Below, in pieces: positions 35,977 through 43,862 of a stretch of 58,754 bases of DNA (positions are counted from its first letter, which is position 1; every line of letters starts with the position of its first letter). Source of the DNA: Bacteroidota bacterium (GTDB taxonomy: Bacteria > Bacteroidota > Bacteroidia > Flavobacteriales_F > PHOS-HE28); the NCBI GenBank assembly GCA_023412755.1, contig JAEZCB010000015.1, positions 1 through 58,754 of the forward strand, written 5' to 3'. A program made the position numbers and the translations under genes. The notes below the pieces were generated by a model that saw only the letters and a program-made list of their open reading frames with translations, made no database searches and had not been told where the DNA came from.

Positions 35977-36470
35977 TAGATGATATGGAAACAGCGACAC
36001 GTAATGATATAAAGGGATGGGGAATGGATGCGGATCGGAAGAACGATCCCACTTATCCCATGAAGAAACGCACGGATGCCGAGCAAACAGGATACAGTTG
36101 GGATAGACCGGCGCAACAGCCCGTAACGGAAGAGGTCCTTCGTTCCATCGAACGTCCAAATATCTCGGCTGTTCATGGTACTTCCGCCCCACCCAGTGGT
36201 TTGAGCGGGGCCATAAGGCGGGCCGCATTCAAACAGAGTGAATCCAGCTATGGCCGATGGCTGCCCTTGATCCTGGCGGATCGTGTTAATGTGGTGGAAG
36301 GTGTATTGGATGATCTGATCCATGGACACTTCCCGAATTTCTTCAAGGAGAAGGGTTTCGGGGCGCGCTGGAAGTACGATCGGCAGAATGCCATGATATC
36401 GTTGGCTACTACGGTAGTCATCACTGCGGCAGTGGTAGGCCTGTTCATCCGACGGCGGGGTCGTCGTTGA
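35973..36470 (+). CDS. small protein with C-terminal membrane anchor
   Basis: 165 residues (an ATG at 35985 would give 161). The first 60 residues are polar and disordered. A middle helical part (LPLILADRVNVVEGVLDDLIHGH, here split: FPNFFKEKGFG) is followed by one C-terminal transmembrane helix (SLATTVVITAAVVGLFI) and an Arg-rich end. ATGA overlap with the dehydrogenase stop implies translational coupling. No family recognised. It could be a tail-anchored partner of the dehydrogenase, but nothing proves it. Confidence 0.75.
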   Translation: MIDDMETATRNDIKGWGMDADRKNDPTYPMKKRTDAEQTGYSWDRPAQQPVTEEVLRSIERPNISAVHGTSAPPSGLSGAIRRAAFKQSESSYGRWLPLILADRVNVVEGVLDDLIHGHFPNFFKEKGFGARWKYDRQNAMISLATTVVITAAVVGLFIRRRGRR

Positions 36471-36495
36471 ATCCAACATACTGATCAACGGAGGG

Positions 36496-36523
36496 GCAGG
36501 GCGAACATCACCCTGCTCTTTTT
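36496..36523 (+). terminator. weak hairpin terminator
   Basis: GCAGGG (36496-36501) pairs with CCCTGC (36511-36516), followed by a T-rich run. It lies 25 bases after the plus-strand stop and inside the last codons of the converging flavoprotein gene. Confidence 0.5.
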
Positions 36524-37437
36524 GTTCCCCGGCCTGGGAGCCAATGGCCTTCCTTCTGTAGTTCTTGAACAATGTTCAAAGCGGCCTTCACACCGTCCGC
36601 AGCGGCCACCACCACCATATTCGGGTCGGCGGCCGCATCGCCTACCACATAAAGACCTGGGACCTCTGTTCGCTGTTTCTTGTCGGTGCGGATCGCACCT
36701 GTTCTGGTGGTTCGGCATCCCATCTTCCGTGCTATGTCCCATTGTTGCCGCGTGGGGCCATCGAAGAATAGCGCATCCCGTTCCACGAGTTGTCCATCCT
36801 GAAGTTCCATGGCATGCATGCGATCATCATCACCAACAAGGCGGCGGATCTTTTCCTGGCGGATCGGGATCCCGGCATCAGAGGCACTCACCCTATCGTC
36901 GTGCTTCACCGAGACGCCGTTCGTGAAGAGGATCACATCCGGGCTCCAGGTAAGAAGCCCTTTCGCGATGGCCACACCCTTGTGTGGTGTGGTGGAGTAG
37001 ACCGCCAGGCGCTTATCCCGTACTTCCCAACCGTCGCAGAAAGGACAATGGAAGACGCTGGTGCCATAGTATTTGTCCATGCCGATCACCGGCGGCAGCT
37101 CATCCGTTTTACCGGTGGCAAGCACGATCCGGGGCGATTGGTACTGTTCTCCATTTTCCAGCGTAACGATAAAGCCATCCGGAATGCCTTGAAGGTCACT
37201 GGCGACCGCATCGATGATGCGTACGCCCAGCGCGAGCACCTCCGCATGTGCGGAGCGGCGCAGGTCCAACGGCGGCATACCGTCACGGCTTATGAAGCCA
37301 TGGATGCCATGCGCACGGATGTTGCGCGGTGTGGCCTTGTCGATCATCAAAACGTGCAGCCTGCTCCGCCCGAGGATCAGGGCGGAACTGGAACCGGCGG
37401 GACCTCCGCCGATCACGATCACATCATATGTATTCAC
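36508..37437 (-). CDS. thioredoxin-reductase-like NAD(P)/FAD oxidoreductase
   Basis: A 309-residue two-dinucleotide-binding flavoprotein. FAD-binding GGGPAGSSSALILGRS at the N-terminus, VLATGKTDELP, a redox-like CPFCDG (C-x2-C, as CATC in thioredoxin reductase) in the middle, and VPGLYVVGDAAADPNMV near the end. The CxxC spacing fits a dithiol, but the surrounding residues differ from true TrxB, so substrate is uncertain; related proteins reduce thioredoxins or act in bacillithiol-type systems. Leftward, convergent with the membrane-anchored gene. Its neighbour on the left-going side is a secreted Thr/Gly-rich protein. Confidence 0.9.
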   Translation of the reverse strand: MNTYDVIVIGGGPAGSSSALILGRSRLHVLMIDKATPRNIRAHGIHGFISRDGMPPLDLRRSAHAEVLALGVRIIDAVASDLQGIPDGFIVTLENGEQYQSPRIVLATGKTDELPPVIGMDKYYGTSVFHCPFCDGWEVRDKRLAVYSTTPHKGVAIAKGLLTWSPDVILFTNGVSVKHDDRVSASDAGIPIRQEKIRRLVGDDDRMHAMELQDGQLVERDALFFDGPTRQQWDIARKMGCRTTRTGAIRTDKKQRTEVPGLYVVGDAAADPNMVVVAAADGVKAALNIVQELQKEGHWLPGRGTKRAG

Positions 37438-37465
37438 TGGTCGGGGCGTTGAAGGGTTACGGTAC

Positions 37466-37498
37466 GTGAAAGCCCCGCCGGGGAGGGCGGGGCTTCAC
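37466..37498. terminator. hairpin terminator after the Thr/Gly-rich protein gene
   Basis: A GC-rich stem (37466-37479 with 37486-37498, one bulged A) lies between the Thr/Gly-rich gene stop at 37533 and the flavoprotein gene start at 37437. The minus strand ends in TTTCAC, a short T run. Confidence 0.65.
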
Positions 37499-37532
37499 GC
37501 CAAACGGAGGTTGAAGAACAACCTCACCAAAC

Positions 37533-38162
37533 CTAACGGTCCATATCGGTCTCGCGATCCCCACGGGTGTTGTCATGATCCTGACACCACTCCTGATAGA
37601 GATCGAATTGTGCAGTGGTCAAAACGGTACGCAGTTCACGTTCCATGGCTTCCTGCGTATTATCATCATAGCCAAGCTGGCCTGAAGAGTCGCCAGTTTT
37701 GTTCGTGCCTGTACCAGTAGCTCCAGTGGTGTTCCCAGTGGTCCGGTCGATCTCCGTGGTCCCTGTTGTTCCAGTGGTCCCAGTCGTGTGATCGGTGCCA
37801 GTGCCAGTGGTCCCTGTAGTGCGATCGGAATTCGTGCCCGTGCCCCGATCCATGCCAGTGGTTCCGGTGGTGGGGGTGGCCCGGTCTTCCTGGGTACCAC
37901 GCATGGTCTCCTCAGTGCCTCGAACGCCCTGGTGGTAATTATCGGTCTTGTATCGATGCTGGATGTCCTTCACCCTGTTGATCTGGTCCTGGGTCAAGCC
38001 AAGGTTGGACCAGGTCTTATCATCCGCTTGCACAAGGCAATTCTGGTCCGTGCTATTTCGGTCTTCCGTGCTGTTGGTACCTGTTGTATCAGTGGAGCCT
38101 GTTTGCGCTGTGACAGTTGCGCATAGGGCCAACATCGCTATGGAGGTCGATACGTTCTTCAT
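37533..38162 (-). CDS. secreted Spy-like protein with Thr/Gly-rich insert
   Basis: 209 residues from the ATG at 38162, with a signal peptide (MKNVSTSIAMLALCATVTAQ). The mature part has LGLTQDQINRVKDIQHRYKTD near residue 50, then about 85 residues of low-complexity Thr/Gly/Asn/Asp sequence (TGTTGTTGTTE-type), then EAMERELRTVLTTAQFDLYQ and a charged end. The two conserved blocks match in order and sequence the blocks of the protein at 39094, resembling the LTxxQ repeats of Spy/CpxP periplasmic chaperones. Upstream start at 38237 is rejected because it precedes the signal peptide. Confidence 0.8.
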   Translation of the reverse strand: MKNVSTSIAMLALCATVTAQTGSTDTTGTNSTEDRNSTDQNCLVQADDKTWSNLGLTQDQINRVKDIQHRYKTDNYHQGVRGTEETMRGTQEDRATPTTGTTGMDRGTGTNSDRTTGTTGTGTDHTTGTTGTTGTTEIDRTTGNTTGATGTGTNKTGDSSGQLGYDDNTQEAMERELRTVLTTAQFDLYQEWCQDHDNTRGDRETDMDR

Positions 38163-38383
38163 TTTGGGTCTCTGGTTTCGTGAAATGCTAAAATGAATGC
38201 CATATTGGCGCAGCAAAGCCACCAACCCTTGTTCCAACTATGATCCAAGGGAGATGTATTCGTTTTGATCATCAAAGAACGACCTCAGCTAGGAGGCTCT
38301 TCTGCGGATGCTTTACCACGGCTCTTCCCCGATCTTGGGGAAATAGTGTGGAAAGCCTGCCGGATAAAGCCCGCCATTATTGC

Positions 38384-38713
38384 TCATTGCATGGTCCGGG
38401 TAAGGAAGAGACTGATGGTGAAACTGGGCCTCTCTACACCCTGCTCCTTTGCGGACCTGGCGATCAATTGAGTGAACTGGTCGCTGGGCTGATGGAAAAC
38501 CGCGATCACATGCAGCCCAAAGGATTCATAAGGTACGTGTACGGTCTCCGCAGCGGTATCCGGTTCCCTGGCCAACAATTCAAGTGCTTTCGCATGCAGG
38601 TCCATCAAGCGCTCGTCCAGATCCCGGCGTAACTGCAGCACGATCTCTGGTGCCTCAGGATCATTGATCAATGGGAGGTAGTTCGCCAGCATGCTGCGCC
38701 AGTTCCCATTCAC
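38384..38713 (-). CDS. small protein of unknown function
   Basis: A 109-residue soluble protein, helical in the first half (NYLPLINDPEAPEIVLQLRR, DERLMDLHAKALELLARE) and more beta in the second (VHVPYESFGLHVIAVFHQ). No motif, signal or membrane segment. Divergent from the gene at 38774. Gene-like amino-acid composition supports it over the plus-strand ORF at 38240-38632, which is not gene-like. Confidence moderate. Confidence 0.55.
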   Translation of the reverse strand: MNGNWRSMLANYLPLINDPEAPEIVLQLRRDLDERLMDLHAKALELLAREPDTAAETVHVPYESFGLHVIAVFHQPSDQFTQLIARSAKEQGVERPSFTISLFLTRTMQ

Positions 38714-38773
38714 ATGCCAGCGCCCGTGGCATGGCTTTGTGACCCGAAACGATGATCTAAAATTCAGAAGACC

Positions 38774-39097
38774 ATGAGCGAAAAAAAGGATAAGAATAGA
38801 ACGGTGCAGGACCTGAGTGATGATGCTGAACGATGGACGAACAATGCTTCTTCACAAGCTGACCTGCCGGAACCACGCGTGAAGAAGGAGGATCTTCCCC
38901 AGGCCGATCAGGATCGATTCAAGGATGGAGTCTACTCGGGTACGGGAACAGGTGCCGGGCCAGGGGGATCCACCAATACCGGTGGTGCGGACACCACTAC
39001 AATGGAAGGCCAGCCCCGGCTTGGCACTACGGATAAACTACCCAACGAGCAGACCCTGGGTTCCAGCGAACGCGATGGTACTAACAGAACAAAGTGA
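38774..39097 (+). CDS. small hydrophilic protein
   Basis: 107 residues, disordered and rich in Asp, Thr, Gly, Asn and Lys (for example SEKKDKNRTVQDLSDDAERW, GGADTTTMEGQPRL). A TTTG 18 bases before a TAAAATTC stretch (38736-38765) is a possible promoter. The next gene overlaps it by ATGA, so the disordered protein and the secreted Spy-like protein are likely translated together. Function unknown. Confidence 0.65.
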   Translation: MSEKKDKNRTVQDLSDDAERWTNNASSQADLPEPRVKKEDLPQADQDRFKDGVYSGTGTGAGPGGSTNTGGADTTTMEGQPRLGTTDKLPNEQTLGSSERDGTNRTK

Positions 39098-39570
39098 TGA
39101 ACCTTTTCGATCGGATCAAGCGTGGAACATTCAGGGTCATGAAAAGTTCCGACCCCAAGAAACTCCTGCTCTGCTCGATAGCATGTATCGCCATATCCAT
39201 CACAGTAGCCCAGACCACCACCACTGGATGGATGATGTATACCGATACGGTCGGAAGAGAACTGGGAGTGACACCACAGCAGGAGGAGCGCTTACGCGAT
39301 TGGGAGGTTCGTTACCAGCGGGATCTTCAGCGCATGGGGCCGGATGCCGTCGATCGGGCTCCTTTGCGGGAGCAGCGGGACCGGGAGCTGCAGGGAATAC
39401 TTACACCAGACCAGTATCAGCGTTGGAATGAATTGGATGTGGCCCGCAGTGGAAGAACTGATCCAACAGGTGGAGCCCCTGGACCGCAGATGCGCGAAGT
39501 GGGCACACCAGCCGGGCAGCAGCCAACCGAGGGTGGGGATCGGAACAAAGCGACGCGACCAACCCCATGA
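39094..39570 (+). CDS. secreted Spy-like protein
   Basis: A 158-residue protein with an N-terminal signal (LLLCSIACIAISITVAQ), where the start could be the ATG of KSSDPKK. Mature part: LGVTPQQEERLRDWEVRYQRD and LREQRDRELQGILTPDQYQ (both LTxxQ-type, found in Spy/CpxP chaperones), then a disordered Pro/Gly/Arg tail. It is the compact paralogue of the protein at 37533. Possibly a periplasmic chaperone or metal-stress sensor, an inference. Confidence 0.8.
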   Translation: MMNLFDRIKRGTFRVMKSSDPKKLLLCSIACIAISITVAQTTTTGWMMYTDTVGRELGVTPQQEERLRDWEVRYQRDLQRMGPDAVDRAPLREQRDRELQGILTPDQYQRWNELDVARSGRTDPTGGAPGPQMREVGTPAGQQPTEGGDRNKATRPTP

Positions 39571-39595
39571 TCCAAATAATAAGAATAGATCAGCA

Positions 39596-39796
39596 ATGGA
39601 AGAGAAGAAGGAACAAGGACAGGATGAAGGCCGGTCCTTCGGCGAACAAAAGCACCGTCGAGAAGAGGAGGAGAGGGGCAATTCCATTCAAACTTATCCG
39701 GACCTCATGGGTCCGTTCCCACATAGTATCCCCAGTAAAAGCAAGCTAATGGGGAAGGAGGAGCAACGTCCTCCAGATAAGGACGATGCTCCATGA
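39596..39796 (+). CDS. small charged protein
   Basis: 66 residues from the ATG at 39596, very rich in Glu, Lys, Arg and Gln in the first half (MEEKKEQGQDEGRSFGEQKH), then Pro-containing. No recognised family. 26 bases after the previous stop, so likely in the same transcript. Overlapping ORFs in other frames are less gene-like. Confidence 0.5.
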   Translation: MEEKKEQGQDEGRSFGEQKHRREEEERGNSIQTYPDLMGPFPHSIPSKSKLMGKEEQRPPDKDDAP

Positions 39797-39811
39797 TCCC
39801 TCACACCAGGT

Positions 39812-40108
39812 TCAGTAGGCTGGTGCTTCTTCGTGTTCCCAGTCTGGATCCTGGCGTGCATCATCACCGCCCGTAGGACCGATCTGATCATTCACACCTT
39901 GCCTGGCGTTCACCCCCGCGGTATCACCCGGAGGTGCTGTTCCCGTGGTGCTTCGGCTTCCCTCCTGTTCGAAAGTGGTGCCCACGGCTGGTTGTGGCCT
40001 GTCCGAGGTTCCCTCGCGCTTATCCTCTCCAGTGGCACAACCCGAAAGAAGGCCAAGAAAGAGGATGAAGCTAACCACGCTATGGATACTGTTCATTCCT
40101 TTAAACAT
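39812..40108 (-). CDS. small lipoprotein with Thr/Gly/Asp-rich tail
   Basis: 98 residues from the ATG at 40108 (or 40096). Lipobox FILFLGLLSGCATG with Cys near residue 21, then a disordered tail (RPQPAVGTTFEQEGSR, GTAPPGDTAGVNARQGVND). Function unknown. Leftward. Its stop converges with the small charged gene. An upstream start at 40216 is rejected because it would make the signal internal. Confidence 0.65.
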   Translation of the reverse strand: MFKGMNSIHSVVSFILFLGLLSGCATGEDKREGTSDRPQPAVGTTFEQEGSRSTTGTAPPGDTAGVNARQGVNDQIGPTGGDDARQDPDWEHEEAPAY

Positions 40109-40231
40109 GTCTTTGGTTTTATCTCTATGAATGATGACCTGTGATCGCAATGTGTGGACGATCCCACTACGACATGCATGCCAACTGTTCGGCTTCATCC
40201 TGTTATGTGATCCCACGTCACCGCCAGTCGT

Positions 40232-41761
40232 TCATTTTTCCGAGGGGGGCTCCATGCGCCGGAGATCATGAGTGGAAGGCCCTGTAAGGAGGCTACCATC
40301 CATATTGAAGCGTGAGCCATGGCAAGGGCAATCCCAGGTCCGTTCAGCATCGTTCCATTTCACAGTACACTTCGCGTGAGGGCATACGGGGTCTATCACA
40401 TGTGCGTCACCATTCCGGTCCTTGTATATCCCCACTTTGCGCCCATCCAGATCCACCAGCTTTCCCTGGTCCAATGGAAGATCGTTGAGACTGGATAGAT
40501 CCTGATATAGGAATGGTTTGGATAGCATATGTCCGACAACATCCGCGTTCTCTTTCACGAAGTCGGTGAAACCCGCTACGGGAGAAACACGCTTAGGATC
40601 GAAGAGCGAGGTGAGTTCGTTGTTGCCATGCACCAACCGATCGGTGAACGCGAGGCTGGCAACTACGCCCAATGTGATACCGTTGCCACTAAAGCCCGTT
40701 GCCACCTGCACATTGTCTCCATGCCCCGGTAATGTACCGATGTAAGGTAGGCCATCCGTGGTCTCAAAATACTGGGAAGACCAACGATGGGTAACCTCCG
40801 AGATATTGAAGACATTTCGAGCGTGATCGGTCAATCGCCGAAGATGTTCCATGTGATCTTCGGAGTGGCCGGTCTTATGATCCTCACCTCCGATGATCAG
40901 TAAATCCCTCCCATCGATCTGTTGGCTGCGGTAATAGTGGTACGGGTCTTCCATATCATAGATCAATTCCTGGAGTGGCATATTATCGTGCGTTCGGGCT
41001 GCAAGAGCGTAACTCCGGTAAGGCGCACACCTGAAATGCAGCAGGTTTATGCCCATGGGTATGTGCGTGGCGTGAATGATGTTCTTCGCCTTGAACTCAC
41101 CCGCGCTTGTATGGATCGTTATGATGTCACCACCATCATATCCCGTCATGCGGCAACCTTCCAACAAGGTGCCTCCCATCCGCTGGAATTCCTCGGTGAG
41201 GGCAATGATGTACCGGAGCGGGTGTATCTGGGCCTGTCCAGCTATGCGAAGTACTTTTTCGTATGTCCGTTCAATGGGTAGGGCATCATTCCATGAGACC
41301 ATCACACCTGCCTTCAGGGTCGCATCATGGATCTCTTCCAGCATGCTGGTCTGCTTCTTATCCTGGCTGAAGAGCAGGGCGTCCTTCCATGTGTGGATAC
41401 CCGCCAGACCCAGTTGCTTCACATTCTCGTCCACGCGTTTCAATGCTCGGCCCAGAGCTGTAGCGAGCTGCAGCGCGGTGCCTTCATCGAAATGCTGGAT
41501 GATCTCCGGATACGTGTGGTCAAGTATGGTGTTCAAATGGGCAGTGGTTCCGCCCGTGGTGCCGAAGCCGATGTTCCGTGCTTCGATCAACAAACATTCC
41601 AGCCCCGCTTTTGCCAATTCATAGGCGGTGGAACACCCGGTGATGCCAGCACCCACGATCGCAACATCATACTGCTTGTTGGAGGGGGCGGCTCGCCGGG
41701 AAGTGGTTGCTGGCGCTGTATCCTGCCATAGACTCTCTTGTAGACCATCTCTTGGGATCAT
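40232..41761 (-). CDS. DadA-type FAD oxidoreductase fused to a C-terminal Rieske domain
   Basis: A 509-residue enzyme. The N-terminal FAD domain (VAIVGAGITGCSTAYELAKAG at residues about 33-53, GTTGGTTAHLNTILDH) belongs to the glycine/D-amino-acid oxidase group. The last 80 residues are a Rieske-type [2Fe-2S] domain with ligands in CPHAKC and CPCHGS. Such fusions are often annotated as FAD-dependent oxidoreductase of the DadA/OrdL type. The substrate is unknown; the Rieske cluster could pass electrons to or from the flavin. Leftward and apparently monocistronic. Confidence 0.93.
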   Translation of the reverse strand: MIPRDGLQESLWQDTAPATTSRRAAPSNKQYDVAIVGAGITGCSTAYELAKAGLECLLIEARNIGFGTTGGTTAHLNTILDHTYPEIIQHFDEGTALQLATALGRALKRVDENVKQLGLAGIHTWKDALLFSQDKKQTSMLEEIHDATLKAGVMVSWNDALPIERTYEKVLRIAGQAQIHPLRYIIALTEEFQRMGGTLLEGCRMTGYDGGDIITIHTSAGEFKAKNIIHATHIPMGINLLHFRCAPYRSYALAARTHDNMPLQELIYDMEDPYHYYRSQQIDGRDLLIIGGEDHKTGHSEDHMEHLRRLTDHARNVFNISEVTHRWSSQYFETTDGLPYIGTLPGHGDNVQVATGFSGNGITLGVVASLAFTDRLVHGNNELTSLFDPKRVSPVAGFTDFVKENADVVGHMLSKPFLYQDLSSLNDLPLDQGKLVDLDGRKVGIYKDRNGDAHVIDPVCPHAKCTVKWNDAERTWDCPCHGSRFNMDGSLLTGPSTHDLRRMEPPSEK

Positions 41762-41987
41762 TTCGCTTTTAGGATAAGTATGTTGTGTTGTTCATTGTCG
41801 ATCGGGGTATATCTCCCCAGTATGGGGAATCATGGCACGGTGAAACGTTTGCTGGAGTTCAGTGGGAGGTTGTATCGGGCCCGGCAGTAGCGGCCTAGCG
41901 GATGGTTGATCGGTACTACTGGTGTCGACATGGCACGCGCTATGCCGGACAGTGAAACACCTGATCAATTAAAAAAACAAATAGAAC

Positions 41988-42326
41988 ATGTCCACGAAAG
42001 GCAACATCACCTTATGCTTGACCTCCCTTGCGGCCGGCGCCGTACTGGGTCTACTTCTCGCACCTGCCTCAGGCCGAGAAACCAGGCAGAATCTCGTACG
42101 CCGGGGGGAGGAAATGAAGGACAAGCTGAATGACCTTTACGAAGAGGGTACACAGCTTGTCAACCGTGGCCGGCAGCAGCTGGCCGATGTTGCCGACCGT
42201 ACCCGAGAGCAAGCCAGGAACGCGGCCGGTAACATTGCCGAAGATGTTAAAGGAACGGGCAAACGTGCCGCCAGCGAAGTATCCAAGGCGGGATCATCAG
42301 CAGCCAATGGCGGCAGCCGCGTCTGA
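41988..42326 (+). CDS. YtxH domain protein
   Basis: A 112-residue protein: N-terminal hydrophobic segment LTSLAAGAVLGLLLAPASGRE with the YtxH hallmark (GxxxGxLxAPxSGxETR), then an amphipathic charged helix and an Ala/Lys/Glu tail. Bacillus YtxH belongs to the general stress regulon, and Bacteroidota members are commonly found among stress genes. Preceded by a 226-base gap with no convincing promoter and followed by a hairpin terminator. Confidence 0.9.
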   Translation: MSTKGNITLCLTSLAAGAVLGLLLAPASGRETRQNLVRRGEEMKDKLNDLYEEGTQLVNRGRQQLADVADRTREQARNAAGNIAEDVKGTGKRAASEVSKAGSSAANGGSRV

Positions 42327-42351
42327 TAGATAACGGAACGGAGGATGTCGA

Positions 42352-42388
42352 AGCGCGGGTCCGGAGGCTCACCTCCGGACAGCGCTTT
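42352..42388 (+). terminator. terminator-like hairpin after the YtxH gene
   Basis: A perfect 9-base stem (42359-42367 with 42372-42380, loop CTCA), extended by a second stem AGCGC/GCGCT and then TTTAT. It lies 26 bases after the YtxH stop. Confidence 0.7.
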
Positions 42389-42414
42389 ATCCGGAAAGCG
42401 GAGCACGACTCGTT

Positions 42415-42573
42415 ATGCTATCTCATAAGAAAGACCCCGCCGAGATCGACCGACTGATCCAACGGTTGTTGATCGAAGAACTCATTGACGTACATACTGC
42501 GGCCATGGCATATTCCACATTGCGCGACCCTGAAGGAGATCGTGATGCGGCCGATGATATGAATGATGAATGA
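42415..42573 (+). CDS. 52-residue small acidic protein
   Basis: Short ORF (53 codons) starting at the ATG at 42415. It encodes an acidic helical peptide (EIDRLIQRLLIEELIDVHTA, ending RDAADDMNDE). Its end overlaps the start of the cupredoxin-like gene by 11 bases, which suggests coupling. Not a member of any family I recognise. Supported by length, composition and position only. Confidence 0.5.
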   Translation: MLSHKKDPAEIDRLIQRLLIEELIDVHTAAMAYSTLRDPEGDRDAADDMNDE

Positions 42574-43189
42574 TCAATTGCCCATGAGAATATATCTACT
42601 CTCTTTCTTCCTGACGCCTCTGCTGCCGGTCTTCGGGCAGACAACACATTTGCTTGTGATGGATGGGACCGGGTTCGATCCGGATACGATCCACATGATC
42701 CAAGGAGACAGCATCCACCTGGTGTTCGATACCACCGGGCATTCCATGGTCCAGGTACCGGAAACATCCTGGATGGATGAAGTGCCTGCACCTTTGATCG
42801 GGATCGCATTGGGTGAAGGCACCACGAACTGGGGGCTGGAACACACTTTCGTCATCGACTCCCTGGTAACGATCTATTATCTCTGCCAACAGCATCCAGA
42901 GGAAAAGGGTGTGTTGATCGTGGAGGAGGGCATGGCCATACCTCAGCATACACTCCCTGGGATCCATCTTCATCCCATGCCTGTCTCAGATGTATTGTAT
43001 ATCGAGGCGCCAATGGCATATACTTCACTGCGGTTCGAGGATCGGCAGGGGAGGGTGGTACGTGAAGTCGCTTCCAATAACGGGAGAGGATTGGATGTGT
43101 CACAAATGGATGCTGGTCTTTATTTCATCTCACTCATCGATGCTCATGGATCACCATTGGCAAGGGAGCGGATCTTGATCGTGCGATGA
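42563..43189 (+). CDS. T9SS-exported cupredoxin-like protein
   Basis: A 208-residue protein. Signal peptide (FFLTPLLPVFGQ); an approximately 95-residue cupredoxin-like domain with His60 (TTGHSMVQV) and Cys108/His111 (YYLCQQHPEEKG), matching the His-Cys-x-x-His copper ligands of plastocyanin-type sites; then a T9SS sorting domain (residues about 135-208, LHPMPVSDVLYIE, GLYFISLID). The usual axial Met after the second His is absent (Glu/Lys/Gly there), so the site could be altered or non-copper. A secreted or surface copper-binding or electron-transfer role is inferred. Next gene overlaps by ATGA. Confidence 0.85.
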   Translation: MMNDQLPMRIYLLSFFLTPLLPVFGQTTHLLVMDGTGFDPDTIHMIQGDSIHLVFDTTGHSMVQVPETSWMDEVPAPLIGIALGEGTTNWGLEHTFVIDSLVTIYYLCQQHPEEKGVLIVEEGMAIPQHTLPGIHLHPMPVSDVLYIEAPMAYTSLRFEDRQGRVVREVASNNGRGLDVSQMDAGLYFISLIDAHGSPLARERILIVR

Positions 43190-43389
43190 TCGGGCGCAAG
43201 GACAAAGGATCGGTGGATGGTGATCAGGTACGCATACGTACCGGAAGCGTGCGGCGTGACCCCTTGCCAGATGATCGTCCACAGCGCATGAGGCAGGCTT
43301 TTCCCCTAAGCGGAACAGAAGATATCAGTGGATCCGGCAAGGATGCCACACTGGAGCAGGCGAAGAAACGCGGACATCGGGGCCGCTGA
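43186..43389 (+). CDS. small basic protein of unknown function
   Basis: 67 residues, rich in Arg, Asp, Gly and Lys (for example KGSVDGDQVRIRTGSVRR). Starts in the ATGA overlap with the cupredoxin-like gene, so it is probably a real third member of the unit. No motif or signal. Confidence 0.55.
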   Translation: MIGRKDKGSVDGDQVRIRTGSVRRDPLPDDRPQRMRQAFPLSGTEDISGSGKDATLEQAKKRGHRGR

Positions 43390-43406
43390 GATCCTGGAGC
43401 AGGATG

Positions 43407-43450
43407 ATGATAACAGAAGAGGTGGCCGCGGCCCCCTCTTCTGTTATCAT
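43407..43450. terminator. long perfect inverted repeat, bidirectional terminator
   Basis: A 16-base arm (43407-43422) is perfectly complementary to 43435-43450. The 12-base loop itself contains a GGCC...GGCC palindrome. It lies 17 bases after the rightward stop and 7 bases after the leftward gene's stop, between two converging genes. Confidence 0.8.
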
Positions 43451-43457
43451 TATGTCT

Positions 43458-43862
43458 TCATTCCTCTGGCACACGGCTGCCCGGGCCTCCCATGCCGCGC
43501 TGCCTGTTCCATTCCGCTCCATCATGGGGTCCATCCAGTCCATCACCATCATGATCGCTGATGTTGATCCCACTGCCTCCGGTACGCCCTGGTTTGCCTG
43601 CTTTGGAAGGCCGGATATCCGATGTGGTAGGACTGGGAGCGGGGCCGCGAGCGCCGTCACGCTGTTGGTCCGATGCTTCTCCAGTGGTTCTTCCTCCGGA
43701 ATCCGATGTGCCACCCATGCCCTTGCCGGGCCGTCCCTTGTCCCGTGCTTCTTCGGGCATGCCCGCTGCGGTCTCGCGCCCTTGTCCCAGACCTCCACCG
43801 CTTCGGGCGCGATCCAGATCCTGTTCTTTTCCTGTGTCCGGCCTGTTCTTGTTATCGTTCAT
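43458..43862 (-). CDS. disordered Gly/Asp-rich protein with EF-hand-like loop
   Basis: 134 residues from the ATG at 43862 (an upstream start at 44000 would add 46 unlikely residues). Highly charged and Gly-rich throughout (RARSGGGLGQGRETAAGM, GRPGKGMGGTSDSGGR). Near the C-terminus DHDGDGLDGPHDG resembles an EF-hand or thrombospondin-3 type calcium loop. No signal peptide seen. Related in composition to the other small proteins here. Confidence 0.6.
   Translation of the reverse strand: MNDNKNRPDTGKEQDLDRARSGGGLGQGRETAAGMPEEARDKGRPGKGMGGTSDSGGRTTGEASDQQRDGARGPAPSPTTSDIRPSKAGKPGRTGGSGINISDHDGDGLDGPHDGAEWNRQRGMGGPGSRVPEE

Noticed and set aside
38240..38632. 130-codon plus-strand ORF
   Set aside because: Opposite to a more gene-like minus-strand ORF (38384-38713); no motif, odd Cys-rich composition.
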